This document shows, one piece after another, positions 1 to 11,079 of a stretch of 64,000 bases of DNA. The first letter of the stretch is position 1; the number at the start of each line of letters is the position of its first letter. Source of the stretch: Hyperoodon ampullatus (Eukaryota; Chordata; Mammalia; Artiodactyla; Ziphiidae); assembly GCA_949752795.1 (NCBI GenBank), contig OX457074.1:28629980-28693979 (forward strand), in the 5' to 3' direction. The translations under genes and the position numbers were made by a program. The notes below the pieces were generated by a model. The model made no database searches and was not told the origin of the DNA. It was given only the letters and a program-made list of their open reading frames with translations.

Positions 1-2363
1 AGAAAACTAAAGTTGAACCAGAGGTTTTCAGGGGTATTAAGAGAACATACAAAACATGTAGTGATATTAGGATTTTGCAGAAATGCATGACAGAATTTTT
101 TAGCACCATGTATGAGATCTAATCAGTTATTTACAGTGTTTCTTTGATTTTTTAAAGCAGTGATTGCAGTAAATAAAGCAGGCAGATGTAAGTTTTGGTT
201 TTTAAAACATTTTCAATTTACTTAATGCATTTTCTTGAGTAAAGCAACTTCTTGGGTATTTAAAAGGTCTTTTAAGATTGCAGGAATGCATCATCAGTGC
301 ATGCTAAAACTAATGGGTGAAAATTTAAGTCATAATACGATGTGAACATAATCTAGATGATTTCCCCAGAAGATAGTTATGAATTACTTCAAGTAGTAAC
401 TTTACAGTACACAAAGCTGGCTGTGCTCTCTGATGGGTGGCAGGTACCCCCTTAACCAAATGGTCAGAGTTTACTGGCATTAGTGGAACGAGTTGACAGT
501 GTGATGTCATACAGGGAGAAGAACTCAGCATCATGTCTGTGGTATTCTGGCCCTGAATTACATAACTTTAGTCTAAGCCTGAGGAAACATTAGACAAATC
601 CAAAATGAGGATGTTCTACAAAATGGCCTGTATTCTTCAAAAATGTCAATATCATGAAATACAAAGACTCAGGAATATTCCTTTTTTAAGGAGATATGAC
701 AACTGAATGCTGTGATTGGTATTGGTTTTGTTGTTGTTTGCTATAAAGGACATTATTGGGTATTTGGTGAATCTCAGGTGTTGATTATTGTATTGTATCA
801 ATGTTAATTTTCTGATTCAGATAATTGCGCTATGGTTATGTAAGAGAATTCCTTGTTTTAAGGAAATACATTCTGAAGTATTTAGGGCATGTCTGCAGTT
901 AACTAATAAATGGCTCAGGAAAAGAAAATAGAGAAAGAAAGAAGAATAAAGCAAATTTACTAAAATGTAAACACTTGAGGCATCTGGGTAAAGAGTATCT
1001 TGGAATTCTTTATATATCCTTACAACTTTTCTATACATCTAAAATTATGGCAAAATGAAACATTAAAAAATATAGGGTTATAACAGGCTAACCATAAAAA
1101 ATACTTTTGATGGGCCAGTGGTAGAGAAATATTTTCTCCTTATACAGGTACTTTTTCTCATTTTTTAATTTGTTGCAATTTTTGTTTTGTAATGGAGTTA
1201 GGTAACAAAGCAAGAGCCTGCTCTGAGGGTCTGCACACATAGTGTCATAAGCTGTCCTCCATCATTTACAGTTCTAAAAGTCTCAGGTTCATAAACAAGC
1301 ACATTCCGGACAACTATAAGTTAGTTCCTGCAGTTTTTGTGTGTCCTAAAAAAAGGATAGTCTCTGGTTAATTTAAGTAGTTTCGTCACCAAGAAATTGA
1401 GAGTTATCTGAATGTGTGAAAGTAATTTTATTAACAATTTGAAGCTGTGTTATATTAGTATTATGCAGTGCTACATTGTTTAGTTAAAATGTATCCCCAT
1501 GCAGAGCACTGCTCTACCCATAGCTGTGAGCTTTTCTCTGGCCCAGGTATTAACATGTAGATCTTCCAGTAAGCAGAGGTCTCAAGGAAACTTCCAGTGA
1601 CCTTATGTAACATGTTTGTACACATATTACTAAAAACATCTTGGCTGGTGAGGTGGTTTGGGACTCCAAAGTTTGAGAGTCAGATGTAATTCTTCTTAGT
1701 TGAGGGAGATAACTATGGCTTAACTCCCCGCCCAACCCTGCCCTTCCCCCAGCATATGCGGGCCAGTATTACTGTTTGCGTGGTTATACACCCCAGAGAG
1801 CACATGTTTTCAACCTGTAGGCAGGAAGGATTTCCCCATTGATGAAGCATAGCAAGACAGTGAGTGGACTCATAACCATACCCTCAATTGTTTTCTGCTA
1901 CTTACCCCTAGAATATTACATGTTGGAGTTGGAAGTAGTAAAATGAGGCAACAAATACGAATCACTTAAAAATAAAATCCATGTGCTTTTCTATATTTTA
2001 AGTCACTAGTATCTCAATCTGCTAAGCCTTCTGGGTTTTTCCTTCCCAGTTGGTTTGATTTATTTTTATTCTGAATTGAAGAGAGAATTGTGGTTGTCTT
2101 GACGACAGAAGCCCATCTCATACAAGGATCCAAAGATGTGTGTTATAATAAGGTGGTTGATGGGACAGAGAGGCACATATCCCCTTCCACTCAATTTGGG
2201 TTGATCCTTAACAACTGTCTTAAAACAATCAGCCCAGTGAGGCCTTTGGCTCTGAAAGCTAGTTGGCCTTGCAGCAGTGGTGAATGGTCAAGAACTCGAT
2301 TGTGGTAGTTAGTCCTCTGCTACTTGGTTCCATTCTTAGCTCATATCGTGCCTTTGTTTACAG
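1..2363. other. Repeat-poor intron-like sequence upstream of an EBF-type exon
   Basis: AT-rich DNA with no SINE, L1 or LTR that I can recognise. No open frame has a plausible family match, and the short open frames are of chance length. It ends in a polypyrimidine tract and cttTGTTTACAG acceptor for the exon that follows, so the simplest reading is intron sequence from the same copied gene segment. The lack of transposons contrasts with the rest of the window and would fit a developmental-gene intron. That last point is inference. Confidence 0.5.
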
Positions 2364-2438
2364 GCCATAGTATATTGAAGGCCAAGACAAGAACCCAGAA
2401 ATGTGCCGAGCCTTGCTCACACACGAAATCATGTGCAG
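2364..2438 (+). pseudogene. Single exon of an EBF-family (EBF1-like) transcription factor, frameshifted
   Basis: EBF (COE) proteins are nuclear HLH-type transcription factors with an N-terminal zinc-dependent DNA-binding domain. From position 2377 the exon reads E-G-Q-D-K-N-P-E-M-C-R-A-L-L-T-H-E-I-M-C, matching the family's DNA-binding domain just before the zinc knuckle; the H and first C of the H-x3-C motif are present. The first four codons (A-I-V-Y) are in the expected phase, but an extra T at 2376 shifts the frame. One residue differs from the family (V to A in C-R-V-L-L). The acceptor (tttgtttacag) and donor (gtaagaaat) are intact, so this is genomic, not a processed copy. Length is 75 bp against 74 expected. 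No neighbouring EBF exon is recognisable in the next kilobases. It could be a decayed partial duplicate, or a real exon with a sequence error. The family call is strong; the paralogue is uncertain. Confidence 0.75.
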
Positions 2439-3852
2439 GTAAGAAATACCTTGTTCTTTCCCTTTAATTAGCAAAGAGAAGATGAATTTATATCTCAAAT
2501 CTAGGTGAATTCAGGTCTATTTTTTGGGTATATGTTTATCTTCTGTTAGACAATATAAAAACTGCTAGATGTGAGTATTTGGTAGTAAAGTGTCAGGCAT
2601 CACAGTGGTTCTCGATTATTTATTAGATTTCATCCTAAAAGATGTATGTTTCCATTTTGATATCACATTGTTAATGGGTGCAAAGCAGTGCTGTCCCCTT
2701 TTTCCTTTCAATCAAGTAAAATACAATATAACCCTTTTAGTGTTAATATATGTGCTCAACTGCATTGCTAGTAAAATAAGAGTTCTATTGATGTCAGCAG
2801 AAACCTCTGTTTGGATAAGACATGAAAGTTATAGTTCCCCTTCATAATTCTTCCACTTAAAAATGTGACCATCCATACATAGGCATCATTCCTCCCCACA
2901 CGAACCCTGAAGCTGATCTCTTAATCTTAGTTACCTTTTATATAACTATGACAATGTAGCTAACATTGCTTAAATGTAGTGAGCTTTTGGAAGGATGGCA
3001 AAGATGAGTCACTGAAAAGTATAAACATTCATGTTTTCCACAAATGAGTATCTTTATTTTTGTCTGAAGCTACATTTGAAACCAGGTAAGCAGACCACAT
3101 TCACTTCCATGGCCTCAGCCAACCCTCCACATGGAAGAGAGTAAACCAGAGAACAGCCTTTTAACTTGTAGTTTAGGATTCTAATTCTTCGTAAAATAGC
3201 ACTGGCACCTTGCTTCTGATATATTCTGAGTAATTGGATAAAGCATGACGATGACGCTCTGCATCAGGGAAGGGCTACTAATGGCTTTGTCAACCACGCA
3301 GGCTCTCCTGGCACAGAGCGTTCTCAGCTCCTGGCTGTTACTGACCAAACCATTTAGGACTTTCAGCTGCCGCTTCGGCATGGGTGGGTTTATTTGCTGC
3401 CCACGGACCTGTGGGGAAAGCAATCTGAAAACTCTACAGGTGGAAATAAAATAGAAAAGAGATTAATGTGTTTCCTTAGTGAAGTCCCAAATAGTAACTT
3501 CTTCTGTAATAAGAAAAAAAAATACTTAAAGATATACTATGCCTTTCACACACAAGCCTACACTCTATTAATGCAGTTTATATTTTTCTTGTTCTTAAAA
3601 TTCATTGGTCCAAAGCACTTTTGGGTAACCCTATTGCATGAGCTGTCTAAAGGGCTTACTGCCATGGGATTGTTATTATTGTCTCTCTTTGAGACAAAAC
3701 CCCTTTGGCTTGATGGCACAGAACTCTTTCCATGGAATTCTGGGAGAGGTTCTGCATTTTTGGTAAACTGGAATCTATTATACCAATCATCATTATTTCA
3801 TTTTGCTAATACTTGGTGATGAAACTCTTAAAAAGTATGGCCCCGTGAAGGA
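2439..3852. other. Intron-like sequence after the EBF exon
   Basis: Starts with a consensus donor. No transposon is recognised. It contains an unassigned minus-strand open segment at 3181-3430 with an acceptor-like boundary (see findings). The exon that should follow in an EBF gene, encoding the rest of the zinc knuckle (C-C-D-K-K-S-C-G), was looked for and not seen. Confidence 0.4.
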
Positions 3853-4066
3853 TTTTTTGTTGTTGTTGTTGTTGCAGTATGTGGGCCTCTCACTGTTGTG
3901 GCCTCTCCCGTTGTGGAGCACAGGCTCCGGACACGCAGGCTCAGCGGCCATGGCTCACGGGCCCAGCCGCTCCGTGGCACGTGGGATCTTCCCGGACCGG
4001 GACACGAACCCGTGTCCCCTGCATCGGCAGGCGGACTCTCAACCACTGCGCCACCAGGGAAGCCCC
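3853..4066 (-). mobile_element. CHR-2 type cetacean SINE
   Basis: tRNA-derived SINE on the minus strand. The RNA polymerase III head (gcttccctggtggcgcag, read in reverse) is at the right end near 4066 and the A-rich tail appears as (TTG)n/T6 at 3853-3876. The body carries the GC-rich CHR-2 segment. Target duplications are not clear. Confidence 0.9.
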
Positions 4067-4199
4067 AAAAGAAACAATTATTGCTGTTACATGAAACATT
4101 TAAAAATAACTAGAATTATGACCGATAACATTTTACCAGGACATACTAGATTTTTAGGAATTCCATGTAATTTAACATACTAATCAAACATTTTTCTCT

Positions 4200-5590
4200 G
4201 AGATGGCTCAGGGGCCTTCTAAAGCATCTCAAAGTTAGCTGGAGATCAAAGGAACTGTTAGAATTGGCCAAACACTTATTCACTTAACCAAAGCAAGGAG
4301 ATTTCAAACAAAAATACAGATCACAGACACAGGGAAAGGAACTCACAAGCTGTTATCAAAAGCAGTGTTCCAAGAAAACTTTGGAGGGAGAAACCAAAGC
4401 CAGTCTTGCCCTAACCCACTTCCAACAAAATCCATTTACCCAACTAAATTTAATCCAATTTTAGAAAATCCTGATCATGCACAACTTGTTTTCTCAGTGT
4501 TTCCTTTTCACAAATTTTCATCACCTTCTGTATCCATCTTATTTTGCCCCTTATTTTCTTCCGCATCCAGAAACAAACAGCTCTAGTAACTTTCTTTTCT
4601 CTTTGTACTATCAGCCTGGTACCCAGCTGCTCACTTTGTTTATTACGTAGCTTCATAAATGCTTGAACATATGGAACTTCTTTTGTCTTTCTCTTCCAGT
4701 TACAAAATAACTCTAGCTGAAGGGTAGTACAGTCATTTAGGCTACCATTCAAAGACCACCTTTCCTCATTTTCAAGAATGTATCCATATGTTGGCCGAAC
4801 AAAATTACAATAGAATTTCATTCTTTTCCTAGTCTTAGGTTTACAACTACAGGTTGACCAGTCTGCCAGGATTTTTCCCATTGGCTATCAGATGGAATTG
4901 AAGAAGAAGCACTTCCTATGTTTGAACCATAGAACACTCATACGCGGACTAAGAACAAAACAAAATCCTCACCACTAAGGGAAGCCTAAAACCAAAGGAA
5001 CCAAAAGTCAAACAGAAACCAAAAAGCAAACAGCACAAGACTCAAGTCAGCTTCCAAGTCTCAACTTAGCCTGTGACCTCTGTCCAAGTGGTGCACCTTC
5101 CAAATGAAATTTCCTGGAATGAAAAGTCACCCAAATGGGAACTAAAGTTCCCCCAAATGTACAGGGCTAAAAGGACCTTAGAGTGCATGCTAGGGGAGTT
5201 ACCACATGCTGGCTGAGGTATCACAACATCCCAAATGCTACTTTTCTGGTTTCCCAAAATAATCCCTTGGAGTAGGACATTCGGGGCAGTCCAGGAAGGA
5301 GGAAGAGAGGAACATCCTCAAGGCAAAGATGGCCTTGGCAGTTGCTAGGGTGGTCCCTCTTCTGCCATCTTCTCCTGCCCCAGAGTTCCAACTGCTGGGA
5401 TGGCAGATGGGGTATGACTGGGGCTTGGCCTCTCCAGGCAAGGGTCCCAGGCAGTCTGGCCTCTAAAGGAATTCTCCAACCCTACACTCTCTCAAAAGAG
5501 GCTGGCATGGAGAAAATCATAGAGTGTCCAATCAAGTCACGGGATCCACAGGGGCCATCCCCAAGTCAGCCCCATATTGGGTACTAAATT
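4200..5590 (-). mobile_element. Endogenous retrovirus internal region: primer site, leader, partial gag
   Basis: This lies downstream (minus strand) of the LTR at 5591-5909. A primer-binding-site-like 18-mer occupies 5569-5586, four bases from the LTR end. It matches the lysine tRNA(1,2) site at 13 of 18 positions, and all five differences are transitions. About 690 bp of leader follows, then an ATG at 4881 opening a 143-codon frame to 4450. The proviral body ends or becomes unrecognisable before 4200; no protease, polymerase or envelope region is seen. It is a truncated, inactive relic. Confidence 0.7.
4450..4881 (-). pseudogene. Retroviral gag fragment (matrix region), degenerate
   Basis: A 143-codon frame begins M-G-, as expected for an N-myristoylated Gag. 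Residues about 15-75 follow the class I (gammaretrovirus-like) matrix pattern: basic K-R run, F-C, a P-T-Y motif, N-G-S-L-N, then a run ending E-V-P-Y-V-Q-A-F and L-R. After roughly residue 80 the similarity fades and the frame stops, so capsid and nucleocapsid are missing. The class I-like matrix next to a lysine-type primer site is unusual. It is a remnant only, with no coding function expected. Confidence 0.6.
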
Positions 5591-5909
5591 TGATGCCGAA
5601 AGCTCGACCTCTGTGCACCAGTGGCAAATCAAATCTCAGAGACAGAGGTTTGGAAGAAGTAGAAAAGAATAGCTTTACTGCTTTGCCAGCCAAAGGGGGA
5701 CACACAAAACTCATGCCCTCAAAAACTGTGTGTCCCAATGCAGGAGGATCTGGTGAGGAGTTTTACAGCAATGGTTTAAGGACACAGTTGCTCCTAAGGA
5801 TTAGTGTGTGTACAGGGCCTTAACTCCCTTTAATCTGGCCTCAGATGGTCTCTTGATGAGCTTCTCTGGAATGAAGAATGCTAAAATCTTCTATTTTGTG
5901 GGGGTTTCA
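5591..5909 (-). repeat. 5' LTR of the endogenous retrovirus
   Basis: About 319 bp with TG...CA ends on the minus strand (TG at 5909-5908, CA at 5592-5591). Near its 3' end is an AGTAAA-type poly(A) signal followed by a T/C-rich U5 segment, and the primer-site-like sequence lies four bases beyond. The outer boundary at 5909 is inferred from the TG only, because no second LTR is present for comparison. Confidence 0.6.
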
Positions 5910-5937
5910 GTTTGGTAAAGAGCCCAAAGATACTCTT

Positions 5938-6880
5938 ACGGACATCCCTTTAAGGCCCTGAGGCTGTCCTTAACAAAGGCCCTCAACTTATCTTTAACTG
6001 AGGCCCTGACACTCTCCTTAACTAAGGACTGAGGCTGTCTCTAACTAAGGCCCTGAGTCTGTCTTTAACTAATGGCCTCACTCTTTCCCTAACTAAGGCC
6101 CTGACACAGTCCCTGACACGGCCCCTAATAACATGAGCTGTCCCTCATTAATGCCCTGATGCGGCCCATAACTGATGTACTGAAGATGGCACTAAGGTCC
6201 TGACCATGGCACTAAGGTCCTGACCATGGCACTAATGACCCAAAATGTCTCTTACCAAGACCCTCAAGTTACCTCTAACTGAGGCCCTAAAGATGTCCAT
6301 AACTAAGTCCCTGACACTATCTCTAAGACCCTCAAGTTATCTTTAACTGAGGCCATGACAATATCCCTATCAAAGGACTTGATGCTGTCTCTAACTAAGG
6401 CCCTGAGTCTATCTATACCTAATGGCCTCACTCTTTCCCTAACTACGCCCTGATGCCGTCCCTAACCAAGGCCGTGACATTCTTCTTAACTAAGGACTTG
6501 CCGCTGTCCCTACCTAAAACCCTGACACTGTCTGTAACTAATGACCTGACTCCTTCCCTAACTAACACCCTAGTTTTGGCCCTAACTAACGCCCTGACAC
6601 TGATTCTAATTATGGCCATGATGCTGGCTCTAAGGCCCAGAATATATCCCTAAGTAACAGCCTGAATTTTGTCTAACCAAGGCTCTCACGTTATCTCTAA
6701 CTTAGGCCCTGACACTGTCCCTTATAGTCTAAGCTGTCACTAAATAATGCCCTGATCCTGTCGATAACTAAGGCCCTGAATATGTCCCTAAGTACATCTC
6801 TGACGATGTCCCTAACAGCCTGAACTGTCTCTTCAAGTTATCTCTGAGGCTCTGACACTGGCCCTTACTAAGGCCTCACC
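5938..6880 (+). repeat. Degenerate satellite of CCCTGA / CCCTAACTAAGG units
   Basis: About 940 bp built from variants of gccctgacactgtccctaac-taag, roughly 24-30 bp per unit, many containing CCCTAACTAA. A longer pattern is superimposed: the sub-block starting ccctcaagttatctttaactg recurs at 5980, 6329 and 6683 (spacings 349 and 354), and the first two copies continue through the same series of variant units, including the ctaatggcctcactctttcc element. A local 20-bp triplet (aaggtcctgaccatggcact) lies at 6180-6235. Open frames here are repeat translations, not genes. Confidence 0.85.
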
Positions 6881-7990
6881 CTGGGGTTGTCCCAGGCTGC
6901 TGGGCAGTTTTCTCTTGTCCGCATCTCTAGCCAGCTGCCTGCCATTGGCCATTCTAAGATTCTGCGATGCAGTGGTCCCACGTGGGATGTGCCTGTGTAG
7001 GCTCACTGGCGGGAGGAGAGTCATGGCCACTCTGCCCTCCAGGGGACTGCGGCTCAGGAATCTGTCAGCCAGTGTCTGGACACAGGGTTCTGTGTCCTTG
7101 TTTGTTGTAAATCCCTTGGAGTTACCTCTAACATTTTTTAAATGGATCTCCCCCTCAGCATATTTATGATTTAAATTATTTACCACATTAAAATTCAGGA
7201 ATGACACTGTTAGAATGAGCAGCAAGACACCAGATGTCCCCCCCACCAATGATCTATTACTTGGAGGATTTAAAATTCTAATGAGAAAACACTCACTCTC
7301 CTCACCCTCTTGGGTGTCAGCACAAGGCGGGAATCAGCTGCATTCTTTATTTATCCCTCTGATTTTCCAGAACCTTTCCTTCAAGGAGAAATCTCTGGGC
7401 TCTGCGGGAACTGTGAGTGGTGACCATGAGGTAAATCTGAGACTGAAAAGCAAGAGGAAGAGAGATAGAGGAGAAGTTGAGAATCGGTGATGGGGAGAAG
7501 CAGGGGCATCCACGTTCAATCGCAGGCTGAGAGTCTGGGTTCATCTCCAACGAAGCTAAGGACCACCAGGGTCTGGCCCCACTGGCCTTGTCACCTGGTG
7601 TGGGGACTGGGGACAGCCAAACCCCCATGGCCACTCTCAGAGAAATAAAGAAGTTGGGAGGGCACCCCTGAGAGCCCGATTGAAAATGGTCATGCTGTGA
7701 AATAATAAGATGCCCTTTTCAGAAAAGTGAAGACTGTCCTCTTGGGTCTCAAAGACTTGCAAATACTCTGTGTCCTTCTGGAGGCATGTTGAAGCCTTCA
7801 GCCTTTGAGGGCAGTAATGGGAGTGCAGCTGGGCTCAAAACCATCCAGCACTCACTCCTTGAGGGTGCTGAGGATAACCAGTGTCCACACCCTGGGTGCT
7901 GTGGGGCCTGAAATCCCCTTATCACCTAGGACAGGAGGGGCCACACAGACACTCCACTGGACCACCACGGGGCTTGGCTGGTGGGCTACA
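6881..7990. other. Unassigned single-copy-looking sequence between satellite and L1
   Basis: Moderately GC-rich, no splice-bounded exon recognised and no transposon family assigned. It contains short open frames on both strands (for example around 6833-7249 minus) without recognisable domains. Confidence 0.3.
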
Positions 7991-8348
7991 GTCTTTTATC
8001 AGATACATGGTTTGCAAACATCTTGTGCCATTTTGGATGGTGGATTATCTTATTCCTTGCTCCTTTTATACACAACTGTTTTTCAATTTGAGGGAGTCCA
8101 ATTCATCTATTTTGTCTTTTGTTGCTTGTGCTTTTGGTAGCAAATCTAAGAAATCACGACCAAATCGAAGGTCATGAAGATTTATTCTCATGTTTTCTTC
8201 TATGAGTTTTTAAATTTTGGTTCTTACATCTAGGCCATTGGTCCATTTTGTGTTGATTTTGTATACGGGGTGGGGGGAGGTAAGGGTCCAACTTTATTCT
8301 TCTGCATGTGGGTATCCAGTTGTTCCAGCACCTGTGCTGTTTGGGAGG
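7991..8348 (-). mobile_element. L1 ORF2 3' fragment, antisense
   Basis: Read on the minus strand it gives the L1 ORF2 C-terminal coding sequence (the region with 'tggatatccacatgcaaaag-aatgaagttggacc' variants) and stops at the 'ttgcaaaccatgtatctgataaaag' stage. It abuts a sense L1 fragment that continues from nearly the same L1 coordinate. Heavily mutated and non-coding. Confidence 0.8.
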
Positions 8349-9503
8349 AAATACCTGCAAATGATGTGACCAAAAAGGGCGTAATTTCTAAAGTATACAA
8401 ACAGCTGATACAACTCAAAAACTAAAAAAATTAAAAAGTGGGCAGGAGGTCTAAATATACATTTTTCCAAAGAAGACATACAGATGGCCAATAGGCACAT
8501 GAAAAGATGCTCCACATCGCTAATTATGAGAGAATGGAAATCAAAACTACAGTGAGTTATCACCTCATAGTGGTCAGAATGGCCATCATTAAAATGTCTA
8601 CAAATAGGGCTTCCCTGGTGGCGCAGTGGTTGAGAGTCCGCCTGCCGATGCAGGGGACGCGGGTTCGTGCTCTGGTCCGGGAGGATCCCACATGCCGCGG
8701 AGCGGCTGAGCCCGTGAGCCATGGCTGCTGAGCCTGCGCGTCTGGAGCCTGTGCTCTGCAACGGGAGAGGCCACAACAGTGAGAGGTCCGCGTACCGCAA
8801 AAAAAAAAAAAAAAAAAAAGGATGTCTACAAATAAATGCTGAAGGGGGTGTGGAGAAAAGGAAACCCTCCTACACTGTTGGTGGCGATGTAAATTGATAC
8901 AGCCACTATGGAAAACAGTATGGAGGTTCCTCAAAAAACTAAAAATAGAATTACCATATGAACCAGCAATCCCACTCCTGGGCATATATCCTGACAAAAC
9001 TATAATTCAAAGAGATACGTGCACCCTAGCGTTCACAGCAGCACTATTCACAATAGCCAAGACATGGAAGCAAGCTGAGTGTCCCTCAAAAGATGAATGG
9101 CTATAGAAGATGTGGTACATATATACAATGGAATATTACTCAGCCATAACACAGAATGAAGTAATGCCATTTGCAGCTATATGGATGGACCTAGAGATTA
9201 TCACACTAAATGAAGTAAGTCATAGAACGACAAATACCATATGCTATCACTTATATGTGGAATCTAAAATGAGACCCAAATGAACCTATATACAAACAAA
9301 AACAGACTCACAGATTTAGAAAACAGACTTGTGGTTGCCAAGGGGAAGACAGGGGGGAGGGATGGATTGGGAGTTTGGGATTAGTAGAAGCAAACTATTA
9401 TATATAGGGTGGATAAACAACAAGGTCTTACTGTACAGCACAGGGAACTATATTCAATACCCTGTAATAAACCATAATGCAAAAGAATATGAAAAACAGT
9501 ATG

Positions 9504-9535
<32 letters not shown>

Positions 9536-9602
9536 TCTGAATCACTTTGTTGTACAGCAGAAATTAACACAACTTTGTAAGTCAACTATACTTCAATAAA
9601 AT
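8349..9602 (+). mobile_element. L1 3' end (ORF2 C-terminus and 3' UTR), split by a SINE
   Basis: Sense L1 beginning in the ORF2 C-terminal region. It continues through the conserved cysteine/histidine region and the 'caatggaatattactcagcc' block to the artiodactyl-type 3' UTR with (TG)n and a cttcaataaa signal before an A/T tail. A CHR-2 SINE is inserted at 8607-8821. Multiple frame breaks; inactive. Confidence 0.9.
8607..8821 (+). mobile_element. CHR-2 SINE nested in L1
   Basis: Full SINE with head, GC-rich body and a poly(A) of about 21. It is flanked by a perfect 13-bp target duplication, atgtctacaaata, at 8594-8606 and 8822-8834. It is younger than the L1 it interrupts. Confidence 0.95.
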
Positions 9603-9845
9603 ATTTTTTTTTTAAAATTAGGTTGAGATTATACCATCAATTAATTTGAAGGCACTTTTATAAAGTAGGCCTTATTTCTTTTGTCCTTTCATCCTGGGAC
9701 AAATGTATAAGAGATAGAAACTAACCTGGATTACTCCAGGCTGAACTCATATCACACAGAACTTTAATTGTTGAACAAACTATTAATACCAGTTACACCA
9801 TGGGACGTCCTGATCCAATATCAAGTTTGTAAACCTTGTATCAAG
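9603..9845. other. Unassigned AT-rich spacer
   Basis: Short stretch between the L1 tail and the first duplicon fragment; nothing recognised. Confidence 0.3.
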
Positions 9846-10105
9846 CCTGCAGAATCCACTAAATTTGGAAATTCAAACTGAAATGAAGCCAACTATCCCA
9901 TGACTTCTCTAAAACTAGTTCTACAACAATCAATTGGAAACCATATGCAATCAAATGAATGTAGACAGAAACAACTATACCCTTCCTTTTTTTTACATTT
10001 TAGATGAAGACGGTATTTAAGGTGATGTCTTGGGCCATTCCAAGGTGTTACTCAATTTCCTGGGTATCTCCCATGCAAACAGGATGTACACGTGTTAGTT
10101 AACGT
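9846..10105 (+). repeat. Duplicon fragment (copy 0)
   Basis: The first half (9846-9980) matches duplicon A at 11870-11990 and B at 25950-26060, around the block gaaattcaaactgaaatgaa. The second half (9981-10080) matches the 3' part of the LTR shared by A (about 13070) and B (about 27170). The L1 and 5' LTR between them in A and B are missing here, so this is a copy with an internal deletion. Confidence 0.65.
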
Positions 10106-10290
10106 GTTTGTGCAACTACATGAAGGTAGTTAATACCACAAAACTGGATACGTAAAATGAATTAAATGCTAAAGTCATGTTTTGTATTTGTAATGACAAT
10201 GAAAAAAAAAGTGTAGTGCTGACATTTGTTACAAAAATGAACGTTAAAAACATCCTTAGTGAAAAAAGCCATACAGAAAAGGCCACCCAG

Positions 10291-10504
10291 GGCTTCCCTG
10301 GTGCCGCAGTGGTTGAGAGTTCGCCTGCCGATGCAGGGGACACGGGTTCGTGCCCCAGTCCAGGAGGATCCCACATGCCACGGAGCAGTTGGGCCCGTGA
10401 GCCATGGCCACTGAGCCTGCACGTCCAGAGCCTGTGCTCCGCAATGGGAGAGGCCACAACAGTGAGAGGCCCGCGTACTGCAAGGGGGGGAAAAAAAACA
10501 AAAC
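10291..10504 (+). mobile_element. CHR-2 SINE private to duplicon A
   Basis: Full SINE with a perfect 14-bp target duplication, aaaaggccacccag, at 10277-10290 and 10505-10518. The paralogous position in duplicon B (about 19400) is an empty site, which dates the insertion after the duplication. Confidence 0.95.
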
Positions 10505-11079
10505 AAAAGGCCACCCAGATCCCCTACTCATCTTGTCTGCTTCAAATCCATCAAGGTTGTCCAAATGAGGGGAAAACTCAGTAATGGTTCCAGAAAAAGA
10601 AAACTGGATCGGGATGGAAAAAGACATTTTCATACAGTTGGGAGAGCAGATGAAAGTTGAAGTGGGCCTGTGTATTAAATTATAATGTGGACATCATGAT
10701 TTCCTCATTTAGGGATTATGTGTTGGTTCCTTGGGTAAAACACACTGAGCATTTTGTGTGAAGCGGCAAATGTGAGTACTTTTTGCCATTACTGAAACTT
10801 TTCTGTACATTTTTAGTTGCTGGAAAGTAAATTACTTTTCTAAACAACCATGTCAGTACCATGCCAGAAAATCAGATAAGACAGCCATCAAACTTAGTTA
10901 TAGAGGCCAAGACTTACCCAGACCAAGTTCAACCAAAGTTGTGATACTTATTTCCCTTGTAGGAGTCCGCATGGTATTAACAGGCACCATGGGAAGAGTA
11001 TATTAGTAGCTACCATGTCTTGGGTCCTGTGGATGACCTGGGGTGCAGTAGAAATGGTGAGATTTTAGTATTACAATTT

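Noticed and set aside
3060..3095. A tiny exon ending aaaccag before gtaagcag
   Set aside because: Would be about 16 bp with no frame support; splice-like words of this quality are common by chance.
6453..6653. Repetitive protein (L-T-K/L-T-N-x-L-T-L repeats)
   Set aside because: Pure translation of the satellite at 5938-6880.
8607..8680. tRNA genes suggested by the pol III heads of the many SINEs
   Set aside because: A- and B-box-like heads belong to SINEs with tails and target duplications and do not form tRNA cloverleaves.
8294..8800. Long open frames on either strand across SINEs (also at 3803-4183, 10116-10633, 29743-30157, 44949-45379, 47190-47587, 61691-62123)
   Set aside because: They translate the GC-rich CHR-2 body (recurring [10 protein letters not shown] and H-R-Q-A-D-S-Q-P-L peptides) in all copies. 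They are repeat shadows, not genes.
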